A stretch of 64,000 nt of DNA from Methanocaldococcus fervens AG86 (GTDB lineage Archaea; AGJL01; Methanococci; Methanococcales; Methanocaldococcaceae), in NCBI RefSeq assembly GCF_000023985.1, contig NC_013156.1, positions 484,363-548,362 of the forward strand. Reading direction: 5' to 3'. The stretch's first letter is position 1. Each line of letters opens with the position of its first letter. Under the pieces are notes generated by a model. That model was given only the letters and a program-made list of their open reading frames with translations, was not told where the DNA came from and did not search any database. Shown here in pieces: positions 27,187-36,296 of this stretch. The position numbers were made by a program, and so were the translations under genes.

Positions 27187-27951
27187 ACTCCCAATATAAT
27201 ATGAAACTACTATAAATGTTATTATTAGGCATAGATAAATAATATCCAATAGCGTTATTTTGATGTCATACAACGATATTTCGCTATTTTCATTATATCC
27301 TCTTGATACCATCGCTAAATACGTCCTCTCTCCCTGTTCATAGGCCCTTATAAATAAGCTCCCAACAGTATATCCAAAAATTTTTAGTGCGTCTTTAAAC
27401 TTCAAATTTTTTCTATTGTATCCTCTTGATTTCTGTGCCTTTATGGTTTTTTCCATAACGTCATACATTAAAAACAAATACCTTATCATCAAACCAAGAA
27501 GCATTGCCATGATATTTGGCATTCCCAACTTCCTGGAGGCGCTTATTACCTGATACATGGTTGTTGTTGACGATAATATCATTATTGCAGAGACACACAC
27601 CAAAAATTTTAAAAACATGGTTATTCCAAACATCAACCCTTCATAATAAACTGGATACCCAAACAAATTATAAATTATTGTTTCCCCTCTAACAAATGGT
27701 TGAAATGCTGCTAAAAAGACGCCAAAAGGTAAAACAACAATTGTTCTTTTAACCACATCAAAAAACGTCTTTGATAAAATCATTAAAAAAACCAAAAATA
27801 TTTCCAAAATTATTAAAGAGTATATATTGCTCTGTAAATTTGCAAATAAAACTATTATAAAAATAGAAATTAACTTTATTCTTGCGTCAATTCTATGCAT
27901 CAAACTTTCTTTTGTATATAACCTCTCTAAAGTATAAACACTACCATGCAT
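27166..27951 (-). CDS. cbiQ: Cobalt/nickel ECF transporter transmembrane protein CbiQ
   Basis: 261 residues, six hydrophobic segments. KESLMHRIDARIKLISIFIIVLFA at the start and the cytoplasmic ARG-type signatures KAQKSRGYNRK and YLAMVSRGYNENSE are those of the T component that couples to the ATPase. Downstream in the order CbiM-CbiN-CbiQ the ATPase CbiO would be expected, but the next gene is the convergent helicase, overlapping by 21 bases. The ATPase must be supplied from elsewhere. Confidence 0.88.
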   Translation of the reverse strand: MHGSVYTLERLYTKESLMHRIDARIKLISIFIIVLFANLQSNIYSLIILEIFLVFLMILSKTFFDVVKRTIVVLPFGVFLAAFQPFVRGETIIYNLFGYPVYYEGLMFGITMFLKFLVCVSAIMILSSTTTMYQVISASRKLGMPNIMAMLLGLMIRYLFLMYDVMEKTIKAQKSRGYNRKNLKFKDALKIFGYTVGSLFIRAYEQGERTYLAMVSRGYNENSEISLYDIKITLLDIIYLCLIITFIVVSYYIGSLFNQFF

Positions 27952-28004
27952 AATAGCTCCCTGATTTTAGCTGTAAATTGAAAATAAAAAAGGAAAAAGA
28001 TAAT

Positions 28005-28322
28005 TTAGTTTGAGCTTGGCTTTTTTAAAACTATTGCTACTCCATAAGCAAGAGCTACCATTATTAATGTCCCTACAATCATTGCAATAACTTCTCCAAC
28101 TTTACCCATTCCCTCTATTGAGTAGTCTGGCATTGGTGAAGGAGCTACTGTTCCCTCTTCTTCAAGACCTAAAGCTTGTAAGTTTTTATGTAAAGCTTCT
28201 TCATTTATAACCTTTTCAGCTGTGCTTTCTAAACCGTCTGGATTGCTTGAAGCTAAGAATGGAGCTAATATGGCAATTATTATAGCAACAACTAACCCTC
28301 CAACGAGTATTTTGTTATCCAT
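28005..28322 (-). CDS. cbiN: Cobalt/nickel transporter accessory protein CbiN-like (PDGLE domain)
   Basis: 105 residues. An N-terminal membrane helix (ILVGGLVVAIIIAILAPFLA) is followed by SSNPDGLESTAEK, the PDGLE hallmark, an extracellular linker, and a second helix (VIAMIVGTLIMVALAYGVAIVL). This two-helix layout is that of CbiN/NikN, which assists metal insertion into CbiM. It lies between cbiM and cbiQ on the same strand; the order fixes the function. Confidence 0.88.
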   Translation of the reverse strand: MDNKILVGGLVVAIIIAILAPFLASSNPDGLESTAEKVINEEALHKNLQALGLEEEGTVAPSPMPDYSIEGMGKVGEVIAMIVGTLIMVALAYGVAIVLKKPSSN

Positions 28323-28337
28323 TCAATACCACCCTAT

Positions 28338-28964
28338 TTATTGTGTGTTTAAGCTTTTTAATAACTCAGGTTTTGCTGACTTTAAATAAGCTACAACTAT
28401 TGCAGTAATAATACCTTCAATAATTCCTATGAAGAAGTGGTAGAGACCCATGTACATTAATCCCTTATCTATTGGGAACACTCCACCAATAGCCAATTCA
28501 ATAGCACATATTATAGCAGCTATAAATGTAGCGCTCCATCCACCTAAGAAAGATGCCAAGGCAACATTTGATTTTTTCAAAGCCTTGAAAACATAATAAC
28601 CAACAAATGCTCCAACAACTCCCATGTTGAAGATGTTAGCTCCCATGGCCAATATTCCACCATCTGCAAAGAATACACCTTGAACAATTAAAACCAACGT
28701 TAACATTAAAATTCCAGCCCATGGGCTGTCAAATACAATTGCTGTCAATGCTGAACCGACCATGTGTCCACTTGTACCCCATGGAATAGGCATGTTCATT
28801 GCCTGGATTGCAAAGATACCTGCAGCTAAAGCTGCAAACAATGGAACTGACTTCTCATCTAAGTTGTTCTTTGCCCACATTATTGACTTTGCCACAAATA
28901 TCAGAGATATTATCCAAAAAAGGGCACTTTCCCATAGTGGTAGAAATCCATCTGGTATGTGCAT
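28338..28964 (-). CDS. cbiM: Cobalt/nickel ECF transporter substrate-binding protein CbiM
   Basis: 208 residues starting [11 protein letters not shown]; the N-terminal Met-His is the metal ligand in CbiM/NikM, and [18 protein letters not shown] provides the second metal-binding histidine. Seven hydrophobic segments follow. Ni2+ and Co2+ cannot be distinguished by eye; methanogens need both (F430 and cobamides). It is the first gene of the operon, preceded by GGTGA and a repeat-containing promoter region (28998-29029). Confidence 0.9.
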   Translation of the reverse strand: MHIPDGFLPLWESALFWIISLIFVAKSIMWAKNNLDEKSVPLFAALAAGIFAIQAMNMPIPWGTSGHMVGSALTAIVFDSPWAGILMLTLVLIVQGVFFADGGILAMGANIFNMGVVGAFVGYYVFKALKKSNVALASFLGGWSATFIAAIICAIELAIGGVFPIDKGLMYMGLYHFFIGIIEGIITAIVVAYLKSAKPELLKSLNTQ

Positions 28965-28997
28965 GTTTTCACCTTTTAATATTATCCAATTGTAACA

Positions 28998-29029
28998 TAA
29001 TACTTAGTATAAGTAATACTATTTAAACT
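28998..29029 (-). promoter_or_regulatory. cbiM promoter with candidate metal-regulator operator
   Basis: Two direct copies of TAATACT (28998-29004 and 29014-29020) lie 16 bases apart. The inverted pair TACTTA / TAAGTA (29001-29006 and 29010-29015) overlaps them. On the minus strand a TATA-like TTTAAATAG (21-29 of this block's last third) precedes them, so a bound protein would block initiation. A nickel or cobalt repressor is a reasonable guess; nothing shows which protein binds. The remaining gene-free sequence up to the restriction gene (29030-29257) shows only A/T-rich DNA. Confidence 0.4.
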
Positions 29030-29276
29030 TTTTTACTCGTTATTTATTAAAAATGTCTTGAGTTAATATAAAAAATGTTACATAAAATTAAAATTAAAGA
29101 AATTGAGATACTAAATATTATTTAGATGGAATTCTTTAATATTTGAAAAATAGCAATTCTCATTTTAAGGATGATTCATGTATTAAAAAAGATAACGGAT
29201 AAAAATTTGTTGAAGCCATTAAGATTATGTTTTCATTTTTGTAACTTACCAAAATAATTTTATATGTTTGTGTGTT

Positions 29277-29298
29277 TTGTATATTATACAATATACAA
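29277..29298. promoter_or_regulatory. 22-bp palindrome at the promoter of the restriction-modification gene
   Basis: Perfect 9-bp arms TTGTATATT and AATATACAA separated by ATAC. A TATA-like TTTATATG lies at 29258-29265, so transcription should begin inside or next to the palindrome, and the GGTGA of the gene is at 29312. This position suits a repressor or control protein. No obvious small control-protein gene is adjacent. Confidence 0.45.
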
Positions 29299-29321
29299 TT
29301 ATAATGTTATCGGTGAGGATT

Positions 29322-32300
29322 ATGATAGATGAAAAATCAACAATTATGAAAAATATTAAACGAGGAATTGAAGAAGGGATTATTGAATTAGTAGATAATG
29401 AATCAAAAATTATTTATTATGCCTCTAAAGAGTTTAAAACAAATTTTAAAAATCCTGAAGAAAAGGTTAGAGCATCTTATTTTGTTGAATTAGTTTTGGA
29501 TTATAAATATCCACCAAATAGAATTGATTTTGAAGTTCAAGTTCCAAGAAGGACACCAACAGATAGAGCAGATATTGTTGTTTTTGAAGATGATGAATTG
29601 AAAAAGCCATTTATTGTTGTTGAATGTAAGAGAGAAGGAATAACAGACGCAGAATTTGAACAAGCTATTGAGCAGTTATTTGGGAATGCAAACAGTTTAA
29701 AGGCAAAATATGGAATTGTTGTTGCTGGATTAAGAAGGAGAGCGTTTAATATTGCTGATTATCCACCATTAGAAAGGAAGAAAAATATTATTTCCGATAT
29801 TCCAATAAAATATGGAAAACCAGTTAAATATAGGTTTAAAAAAGGAGGAAATATTTTTGAAGAGTTAAAGGTTGTATCAAGGGATGAATTAATAAGAGTT
29901 TTAGAGAAAGTGCATGATACTGTCTGGCAGGGAGGGAAATTAGCACCTACAACAGCTTTTGATGAAGTCTCTAAGTTAATATTTTGTAAAATTTGGGATG
30001 AAAAAACTACAAGAAAAGGGGAATATTACAGGTTTCAGATTGGTTCAAATGAAAGTGCAAAAGATGTTTTTGATAGAATAAAGAAAATTTATGAAGATGC
30101 AAAGAAAAAAGACCCTTATGTATTTGCAGAGGATATTAAATTAGAGCCAGAAATTGTTTATTCAGTAGTTGAACAATTGCAGGAAATTAATCTTAAAGAC
30201 ACTGATTTAGATACAAAAGGAGTGGCATTTGAAAGATTTATGGAAGACTTCTTTAAAGGGAAGATGGGACAGTATTTCACACCAAGAGAGATAATTAACT
30301 TTATGGTTGAATTTGCTATGTTGCATTTCGATGAAGATGAATATTTAAATTTAAAAGTTTTAGACCCTGCATGTGGTAGTGGTGGCTTTTTGTTGCATGT
30401 TTTGGACTTTATAAGGAGATGGGCAGAGGGTAATTATGATAAATTTGAAGCATACCAGCATTGGCATGAATTTGCTAAAAATAACATTTATGGAATTGAA
30501 ATAAATGAGCAAATATCAAGAGTTTGTAAGATGAATATGATATTACATGATGATGGACATACAAACATTATAAGCTTTGATGCTTTGGAAGATTTTGAGA
30601 AGATTGAAAAAATTCATAAGGACTTTAAAAAAGGAAGTTTTGATTTAATTTTGACAAATCCACCATTTGGAGCAAAGATAAAAAAGAGTGAAAGAAAATA
30701 TATTGAAAACTATGAATTAGGAAAAGGAAGAACAAGCCAAAAAACAGAGATTTTATTTATTGAGAGATGTTGGGAATTTTTAAAAGAAGGAGGGATTTTG
30801 GGAATTGTCTTACCAGATGGAATTTTAACAAATAGCACTTTACAGTATGTAAGGGACTTTATTTTAAATAGATTTAGAGTTTTAGCAGTTATTTCACTGC
30901 CAAACTTTGCATTTACTCATTACGGTGCAGGAGTTAAAAGTTCATTAGTGTTTTTACAAAAGAAGAAAGAAGGGGAAGATTTAGGAAATTATCCAATATT
31001 TATGGCAATTGCTGAACATATTGGCTATGATGCAACAGGAAGGAAGGATGAAAAAAATGATTTACCTGATATTTTAGAAGCATATAAAGAATTTTTAAAA
31101 ACTGGTAAATTAAAAAAAAATTTAAATTTTGAGGGTTTTATTGTTTATAGAAATGAATTAGAAGGAAGGTTGGATGCTTATTATTACAAAGATGAGTTTA
31201 GAGAGTTGGAAAAGAAGTTAAAAAAATCAAAATTCAAAATTACGACTCTTGGAAAAATTGCTCATGTATTTGATGGGCCTTTTGGCTCAGAATTAAAAAA
31301 TGAAGAGTATGTTGATAGTGGAATACCACTTATAAGGGTTCAGAATATTAAAGATAATAGGTTAGTACTTACACGAGATAATACTGTATATATTAGCGTA
31401 GAAAAACATCAAAAATTAAAACGGTCAGAAGTTCTGCCTGGTGATGTTGTTGTAACAAAAACAGGATGGCTGGGAAATGCCGCAGTTGTACCAGAAGAAG
31501 TTAAGAAAGCAAACATTAGAGCGGATATTGCAGGAATCAGAATTAAATCAGAAGAAATAAGCCCAGAATATCTTGCTATTTATATTAGTTCAAATATTGG
31601 TAAAAAATTGTGTTATAGACTATCTTCTGGAAGTACAAGAGACAGAATAATAATTGAAAATCTTAGAAAACTAAAAATTATAGTTCCACCAAAAGACATT
31701 CAAGAAAAAATAGTTCAAATAATGGAGAATGCCTATAAATTAAAAAAACAGAAAGAAAAAGAAGCAGAAGAATTATTAAATTCAATTGATGACTATGTTT
31801 TAAAAGAGTTGGGTATAGAAATACCAGAAATTGAAGAAAGTAAAATATTTATTGTTGATTTTAATGATATTATAAAAAATAAAAGGTTAGATGCTGAATT
31901 TAACCAAGAAAAATATAAAATTCTAATGGATGCAGTTGAAAAAGGGAAATATAAGACGGTTGAAGTTGGGAAGGTATTTAAATATATTAAAAAAGGTATA
32001 GAAGTTGGTTCAAATGCATATACAAAAGAAGGTATTCCATTCATTAGAGTTTCAGATATTGACGATTATAAAATACATTTTGAGAATGCAGATAAAAAAA
32101 TAAATCCTAAACTCTACAAAGAATTAAAAGATAAATACAAGCCACAAGTTGGAGATTTATTATATTCAAAAGATGGAACTATAGGATTTTGTGTAATGGT
32201 TGAAGAAGACAGAGATTTTATAATAAGTGGGGGAATTCTAAGATTAAAAGTTAAAGATAATATAAATCCATACTACATAAAAGTAATATTATCAACTAAG

Positions 32301-32528
32301 CTTTTAAAGACATTAGCCGAGCAGAGAAGCATAGGGGCAGTTATAAAACATCTGAGGGAAGTAGAATTTAAAAAATTAAAAATTCCATTACCACCAAAAG
32401 AAATTCAAGATAAAATAGCAGAAGAAGTAAAAAGAAGAATAAAAAAAGCACAACAATTAAAAAAAGAAAGTAAAAAAGTTATTGAAGAAGCAAAAAAAGA
32501 GGTTGAGAAAATTTTATTGGGTGAATAA
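29322..32528 (+). CDS. Single-chain restriction-modification enzyme: nuclease + N6-adenine methyltransferase + two-domain specificity subunit
   Basis: 1068 residues from ATG 29322 (GGTGA 29312-29316, spacing 5). Domains in order: an HsdR N-terminal-type PD-(D/E)xK nuclease (about residues 1-190) with ADIVVFEDD (Asp 84) and VVECKREG (Glu 101, Lys 103). Next an HsdM-like part (about 200-600) with GQYFTPREI, DPACGSGGF (motif I, near 348) and LTNPPFG (motif IV, near 446). Then two HsdS target-recognition repeats (about 620-1068), each closing with PPK.IQ.KI and a lysine/glutamate-rich coiled coil. No helicase/translocase motor is present, so cleavage should be near the site, as in AloI-type type IIB/IIG enzymes. 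The next gene follows after two bases. Confidence 0.88.
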   Translation: MIDEKSTIMKNIKRGIEEGIIELVDNESKIIYYASKEFKTNFKNPEEKVRASYFVELVLDYKYPPNRIDFEVQVPRRTPTDRADIVVFEDDELKKPFIVVECKREGITDAEFEQAIEQLFGNANSLKAKYGIVVAGLRRRAFNIADYPPLERKKNIISDIPIKYGKPVKYRFKKGGNIFEELKVVSRDELIRVLEKVHDTVWQGGKLAPTTAFDEVSKLIFCKIWDEKTTRKGEYYRFQIGSNESAKDVFDRIKKIYEDAKKKDPYVFAEDIKLEPEIVYSVVEQLQEINLKDTDLDTKGVAFERFMEDFFKGKMGQYFTPREIINFMVEFAMLHFDEDEYLNLKVLDPACGSGGFLLHVLDFIRRWAEGNYDKFEAYQHWHEFAKNNIYGIEINEQISRVCKMNMILHDDGHTNIISFDALEDFEKIEKIHKDFKKGSFDLILTNPPFGAKIKKSERKYIENYELGKGRTSQKTEILFIERCWEFLKEGGILGIVLPDGILTNSTLQYVRDFILNRFRVLAVISLPNFAFTHYGAGVKSSLVFLQKKKEGEDLGNYPIFMAIAEHIGYDATGRKDEKNDLPDILEAYKEFLKTGKLKKNLNFEGFIVYRNELEGRLDAYYYKDEFRELEKKLKKSKFKITTLGKIAHVFDGPFGSELKNEEYVDSGIPLIRVQNIKDNRLVLTRDNTVYISVEKHQKLKRSEVLPGDVVVTKTGWLGNAAVVPEEVKKANIRADIAGIRIKSEEISPEYLAIYISSNIGKKLCYRLSSGSTRDRIIIENLRKLKIIVPPKDIQEKIVQIMENAYKLKKQKEKEAEELLNSIDDYVLKELGIEIPEIEESKIFIVDFNDIIKNKRLDAEFNQEKYKILMDAVEKGKYKTVEVGKVFKYIKKGIEVGSNAYTKEGIPFIRVSDIDDYKIHFENADKKINPKLYKELKDKYKPQVGDLLYSKDGTIGFCVMVEEDRDFIISGGILRLKVKDNINPYYIKVILSTKLLKTLAEQRSIGAVIKHLREVEFKKLKIPLPPKEIQDKIAEEVKRRIKKAQQLKKESKKVIEEAKKEVEKILLGE

Positions 32529-32530
32529 TA

Positions 32531-33691
32531 ATGGTTAGAGTTTCCTATCAAGTAATTTTTAGGGGGGAGGATTTTAGGGAAGTATTAAAATCAATATTAG
32601 AAGAAACTTTTGAAGATGTGTTTGATGAGTTTATTGAGAGTATTCCTTTAGAAGAGATTAGTATTGAAATAAAATATTACTATCAAGTTCCCAATAGTGA
32701 GATATGTATTATTGGATTTAGTTTAGATTTACCTGAAGTATCTAAATCTGAAGAATGGGAATATATTGACAAATTTATAAGAACATTTAACAAAGAACTT
32801 TTGAAAAATGATAATATAGATACTGCATTTAAGTTTTATGATGAAAACTTATTAAATCAATTAGAAAAACTGTATAAAGAAATATTTGAAGTAGAAATGA
32901 AATTAAGGGAAGTTTTAACTTTTATTTTTATTGATAATTATAAAGATGACAATTATTATGATTTATTAAGAGATTACAAATTTAATAATAAATCATCATT
33001 ATATTCTCTATACCCTAATCTAAAAAATGTAAAACAAAAAGAAGAATTTCTAAAGAAAAAATTAGAAAATGAATTTTTCTATCTGCTTTTTAGCAACTAT
33101 AAAGAATTTAAAAAAGAAAATCTTAAAGAATTGAATAATAAAGATTTAGTTAAATATATACAAAATGCTGAAGATTTTAACAAATATAAAGAAATTATTG
33201 AAAACAGAGGGATAATTATACCTGAATATGAAGATTTTTTATTATCAATTGAAGAAGATTTAAATAATTTAGAGAAAATTAGAAATTGTGTTGCACACAA
33301 TAGAACCCCTACAAAAAAAGAATTAGAAAATTATGAAAAAGCTGTAAAAGATATTAAAAATAAAATTAACACATTTTTAGATAATATAAACTCGAAAATT
33401 AAGCCTTCTACAATTTATATAGAAGAACTTATAAAGCCAAAAGTCATTTTTGCTACAATTTATGTAGAAGAAATGCCCAATATGCCTGGCGTATATAGAC
33501 AAAATGCTACAACTTTAGAATTTGAAAATGGAGAAATTGAGGAAGTGGATATTGGGGATGAAATGATTCATGGGGATAATATCTATGAAGTAGAAGATGA
33601 CTTTAAAAAACTGCTATTAAACTATTTAAAAGAAAATGGCTATGATGTTAGTTATTTAGACAAATCAAATATTGAGATAGAAAAGATATAA
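32531..33691 (+). CDS. HEPN-motif protein linked to the restriction-modification gene (candidate RNase effector)
   Basis: 386 residues. In the middle, a long helix YKEIFEVEMKLREVLTFIF (about residues 115-133) and, further on, LNNLEKIRNCVAHNRTPT with R251 and H256 form an Rx4H motif preceded by the usual L..IRN and followed by HNR, as in HEPN ribonucleases of abortive-infection systems and PrrC/RloC-like anticodon nucleases. The N-terminal ~110 residues and the C-terminal ~90 residues (PNMPGVYRQNATTLEFENGEIEEVD) are not recognised and may sense or bind a partner. The ATG is two bases after the upstream stop and uses GGGTGA inside it, so both are co-translated. HEPN assignment is by motif only. 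Confidence 0.6.
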   Translation: MVRVSYQVIFRGEDFREVLKSILEETFEDVFDEFIESIPLEEISIEIKYYYQVPNSEICIIGFSLDLPEVSKSEEWEYIDKFIRTFNKELLKNDNIDTAFKFYDENLLNQLEKLYKEIFEVEMKLREVLTFIFIDNYKDDNYYDLLRDYKFNNKSSLYSLYPNLKNVKQKEEFLKKKLENEFFYLLFSNYKEFKKENLKELNNKDLVKYIQNAEDFNKYKEIIENRGIIIPEYEDFLLSIEEDLNNLEKIRNCVAHNRTPTKKELENYEKAVKDIKNKINTFLDNINSKIKPSTIYIEELIKPKVIFATIYVEEMPNMPGVYRQNATTLEFENGEIEEVDIGDEMIHGDNIYEVEDDFKKLLLNYLKENGYDVSYLDKSNIEIEKI

Positions 33692-33764
33692 CAAATTTCT
33701 TTTTTAATATAGAACAACAATTTAGCATTCAGTTATTAGTATAAGAACTATTTTTTGTGATACC

Positions 33765-33917
33765 ATGAACTGGATTGAGAAATATATAGAAATATTACAA
33801 TGTCCTTACTGCAGAGGAGATTTATATTTAGATAAGGATAAAAATAAGTTGATATGTAAAAAATGTGGTAAGGTTTATGATATAATCGATGGAATCCCTA
33901 TATTATTAAGATACTGA
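33765..33917 (+). CDS. Small Trm112-like zinc-ribbon protein
   Basis: 50 residues, ATG 33765, stop 33915-33917. The whole protein is a zinc ribbon: LQCPYCRGDLYLDKD, then LICKKCGKVYDIIDGIPILL, with two CxxC pairs and the YxI.dGIP.LL ending of the Trm112/YcaR family. Archaeal Trm112 activates several SAM-dependent methyltransferases of RNA and proteins. The LigT-like gene starts nine bases after the stop. Ribosome site upstream is weak (TTTTGTGATACC). Confidence 0.75.
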   Translation: MNWIEKYIEILQCPYCRGDLYLDKDKNKLICKKCGKVYDIIDGIPILLRY

Positions 33918-33925
33918 GGGATAGG

Positions 33926-34447
33926 ATGAGGTTGTTTTTAGCAATTGATATCCCAGAAGAGATAAAAGAAGAAATAGCTAAGTTTCAAGAGCAATTTAAA
34001 ATGAAAGGGATAAAGTTGGTAGAAAAAGAGAATTTACATATAACAGTTAAATTTTTAGGAGAAGTTGATGAAGAAAAATTAAAAGAAATATTGGATTTAG
34101 ATTTATCAATTCAGCCAATAAAAATAAAATTAAAACACATTGGAACTTTTCCAAACTCTAACTATATAAGAGTCATCTGGATTGGGGCTTATAACAATAA
34201 CCTTATAGAGATTTTTAAAGAAGTTGATAAAAAACTATCAAACTTAGGATTTAAAAGAGAAAGAGAATACGTTCCACATTTAACAATAGGAAGAGTTAAA
34301 TTCATAGATAACAAGAAAAAACTAAAAGATAGAATTGAAAAATATAAAGATATTGACTTTGGAGAGTTTGAAGCAAAGCATATAAAGCTCTATAAATCAA
34401 CTTTAACCCCAAACGGCCCAATATATGAGGTTATAAAAGAGTGGTGA
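33926..34447 (+). CDS. thpR: RNA 2',3'-cyclic phosphodiesterase (LigT/ThpR family)
   Basis: 173 residues. Two HxTx motifs of the 2H superfamily are present: [12 protein letters not shown] near residue 40 and [12 protein letters not shown] near residue 118. The N-terminus [21 protein letters not shown] is the LigT opening. Such enzymes hydrolyse 2',3'-cyclic phosphates or join tRNA halves with 2'-5' bonds in vitro; the in vivo RNA target is not established. It lies between a zinc ribbon gene and an unknown gene in one direction, with close spacing. Confidence 0.9.
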   Translation: MRLFLAIDIPEEIKEEIAKFQEQFKMKGIKLVEKENLHITVKFLGEVDEEKLKEILDLDLSIQPIKIKLKHIGTFPNSNYIRVIWIGAYNNNLIEIFKEVDKKLSNLGFKREREYVPHLTIGRVKFIDNKKKLKDRIEKYKDIDFGEFEAKHIKLYKSTLTPNGPIYEVIKEW

Positions 34448-34449
34448 TT

Positions 34450-34971
34450 ATGCTCTCTGAGAATCAGCAAAAGATACACTACATCATCAACTTATTAACA
34501 AATGGGGGTAAAAAGAAATGGGTAAAGCAGACAGTTTTATTTGCTCTTATTTATTATTTTATAAAATTGGGTATTTTTAGGGGATATGATTATGCTCCAA
34601 CACCGTTTATGTGGGAAGATAAGATAAAATTCATAAACATATCTTATGATGCAATAAATGATTTAAATTTTCTCTTAGATAACAATTATTTAAATGAAAT
34701 TTTGCTATCAGTTAAAGGTTTAAATGAATTTATTGTTGGATATAGCATTAGAAAAAAGATAGATTACAATTTCAACCCAAAAGATAAGGAAATAATTGAT
34801 AACACATTATTTGAGAATGGAAATTTAAAAGAAATACAAATAACTGAAGATGGGGCAATAATAAAGTCAAAAAAAGAAGATATTGAAATAAAAATTACAA
34901 ACATTGATAAAATCAGCTATAAATCAAAAAGCTACATAATGAAGGTATCGTTATGGGATTCAAATATTTAA
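34450..34971 (+). CDS. Unknown protein, 173 residues, paired with the next gene
   Basis: From ATG 34450, three bases after the LigT gene's stop. It starts with a helical segment ([36 protein letters not shown]) that could be a DNA-binding winged helix or a membrane-facing helix. Then comes an alpha/beta region ending [16 protein letters not shown]. No known motif was recognised. The last 19 bases overlap the start of the 447-residue gene, which argues for translational coupling and a shared function. Confidence 0.55.
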   Translation: MLSENQQKIHYIINLLTNGGKKKWVKQTVLFALIYYFIKLGIFRGYDYAPTPFMWEDKIKFINISYDAINDLNFLLDNNYLNEILLSVKGLNEFIVGYSIRKKIDYNFNPKDKEIIDNTLFENGNLKEIQITEDGAIIKSKKEDIEIKITNIDKISYKSKSYIMKVSLWDSNI

Positions 34972-36296
34972 AAATAAAAAATCCAAAGGTAATTTTGACT
35001 GAGTGGATTCCTTTTGGTAAGAATTACATGACAGAATTTATAGATAGGATTACATTGAAAGGATATCAAAGAAAGAGAATTAAGTATTTTACAGCATCTG
35101 AAAAAAGAGATATAAAGGATAAAGCAATTTTTGAAACCTCAGAGTATCAAACAACTGTAAATATTATAGACTTTATTCCAGAAACCTCAGTAAAGTTCAC
35201 AGCAGAAATTACTGGAAATGGAAAGAAAGACGTCTTTATCTATGTTGATTATCTTGGAAGATGTATCTACGCTTCAGAAATAACTAAAGCTGGAGATGAA
35301 GAGGAGGAGATAAGTTTAGATAACCTCTCATTTATAATTCCTGATTTAATCTTAGATTCTTCAAGAATCATGAGCCATTTAATTGCTCCACCACAGAGAT
35401 ATTTGTTGGAAACTCTATATGGCGAGATAAAGGTATATAAACACGTTACTGTTTTGACAGAAACAGAAATCACCATAAATGAAAATACTTTGGTAGAGAT
35501 TAGCCAAGTTATTGGTGCTGTTAAAAATATAATTAGAGTAGATAACGGCTTAATAATATTCGGAGATTTTGGAATATTCATATCAAATCCAAATCCAGAG
35601 AAGTTCGAAAAATTCATCTACTACTACCCATTTATAAGGAGTATTACCGGAGTTTCAAGGGATTTGTTTTTTAAATTGAACACGATATCTTCAAGATTGG
35701 AGATCATCAGTAGTAATCTCGAATCAGGAGTTGATTTAGAGGATATATCTGAAATTAGAGGAGAGTTGAGTAGGATTGATAGAGAGTTAGCAGTTATAGG
35801 AATTGTTTATGGGTATTTAAAAGAAATCGTTGAATTTTTAAACTCCTCATATCCTCCAAACTTTGGAGATTTTGATTTAATGATTTTAGAGAAAATTGAA
35901 ACAGAGAGGAAGTTAAAAAGATTGAATTATAGGATTGAAGAGATAGGAAACGTTTTAGCAAGTAACAACAGTTTAGCAACAAGCTTAGCAAGATTATTGA
36001 CAACAATATCTGAGGATTTAGAAAGAAAGATAGCCAATCAATTAGCTGAAAATACAAAATACCAAGTAGCTATTGGAGAGGCAATGGAAGTTTTAGAAAT
36101 TGGAATTTTTGGAGTCTATGCGTTGGAAGCAGCCCATATTTTACTACTAACCTCTGGAAAAGAAAATATACTGAAATATGCCAAAATATTTGGATTCCCT
36201 TTAGAATTTTGGATAATACTGACTGTTACAATCCTTGGAATTTACATTGGGAAGGTTATTATTGAATATAGAAAAAAGAGAGTTTTAAGAGAATAA
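34953..36296 (+). CDS. Unknown coiled-coil protein with C-terminal membrane helix
   Basis: 447 residues. The first ~200 residues are mixed alpha/beta, including [32 protein letters not shown]. The middle (about 235-360) is helical and heptad-like ([43 protein letters not shown]). The C-terminus has one membrane helix ([21 protein letters not shown]) and a basic tail. Such an architecture suits a membrane-tethered sensor or scaffold. The stop is overlapped convergently by the HerA gene (12 bases). Family not recognised. Confidence 0.6.
   Translation: MGFKYLKIKNPKVILTEWIPFGKNYMTEFIDRITLKGYQRKRIKYFTASEKRDIKDKAIFETSEYQTTVNIIDFIPETSVKFTAEITGNGKKDVFIYVDYLGRCIYASEITKAGDEEEEISLDNLSFIIPDLILDSSRIMSHLIAPPQRYLLETLYGEIKVYKHVTVLTETEITINENTLVEISQVIGAVKNIIRVDNGLIIFGDFGIFISNPNPEKFEKFIYYYPFIRSITGVSRDLFFKLNTISSRLEIISSNLESGVDLEDISEIRGELSRIDRELAVIGIVYGYLKEIVEFLNSSYPPNFGDFDLMILEKIETERKLKRLNYRIEEIGNVLASNNSLATSLARLLTTISEDLERKIANQLAENTKYQVAIGEAMEVLEIGIFGVYALEAAHILLLTSGKENILKYAKIFGFPLEFWIILTVTILGIYIGKVIIEYRKKRVLRE

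Noticed and set aside
29268-29321. Longer N-terminus for the restriction-modification protein
   Set aside because: The extra 18 residues start without a ribosome site and lie on the promoter palindrome; ATG 29322 has GGTGA at the usual distance.
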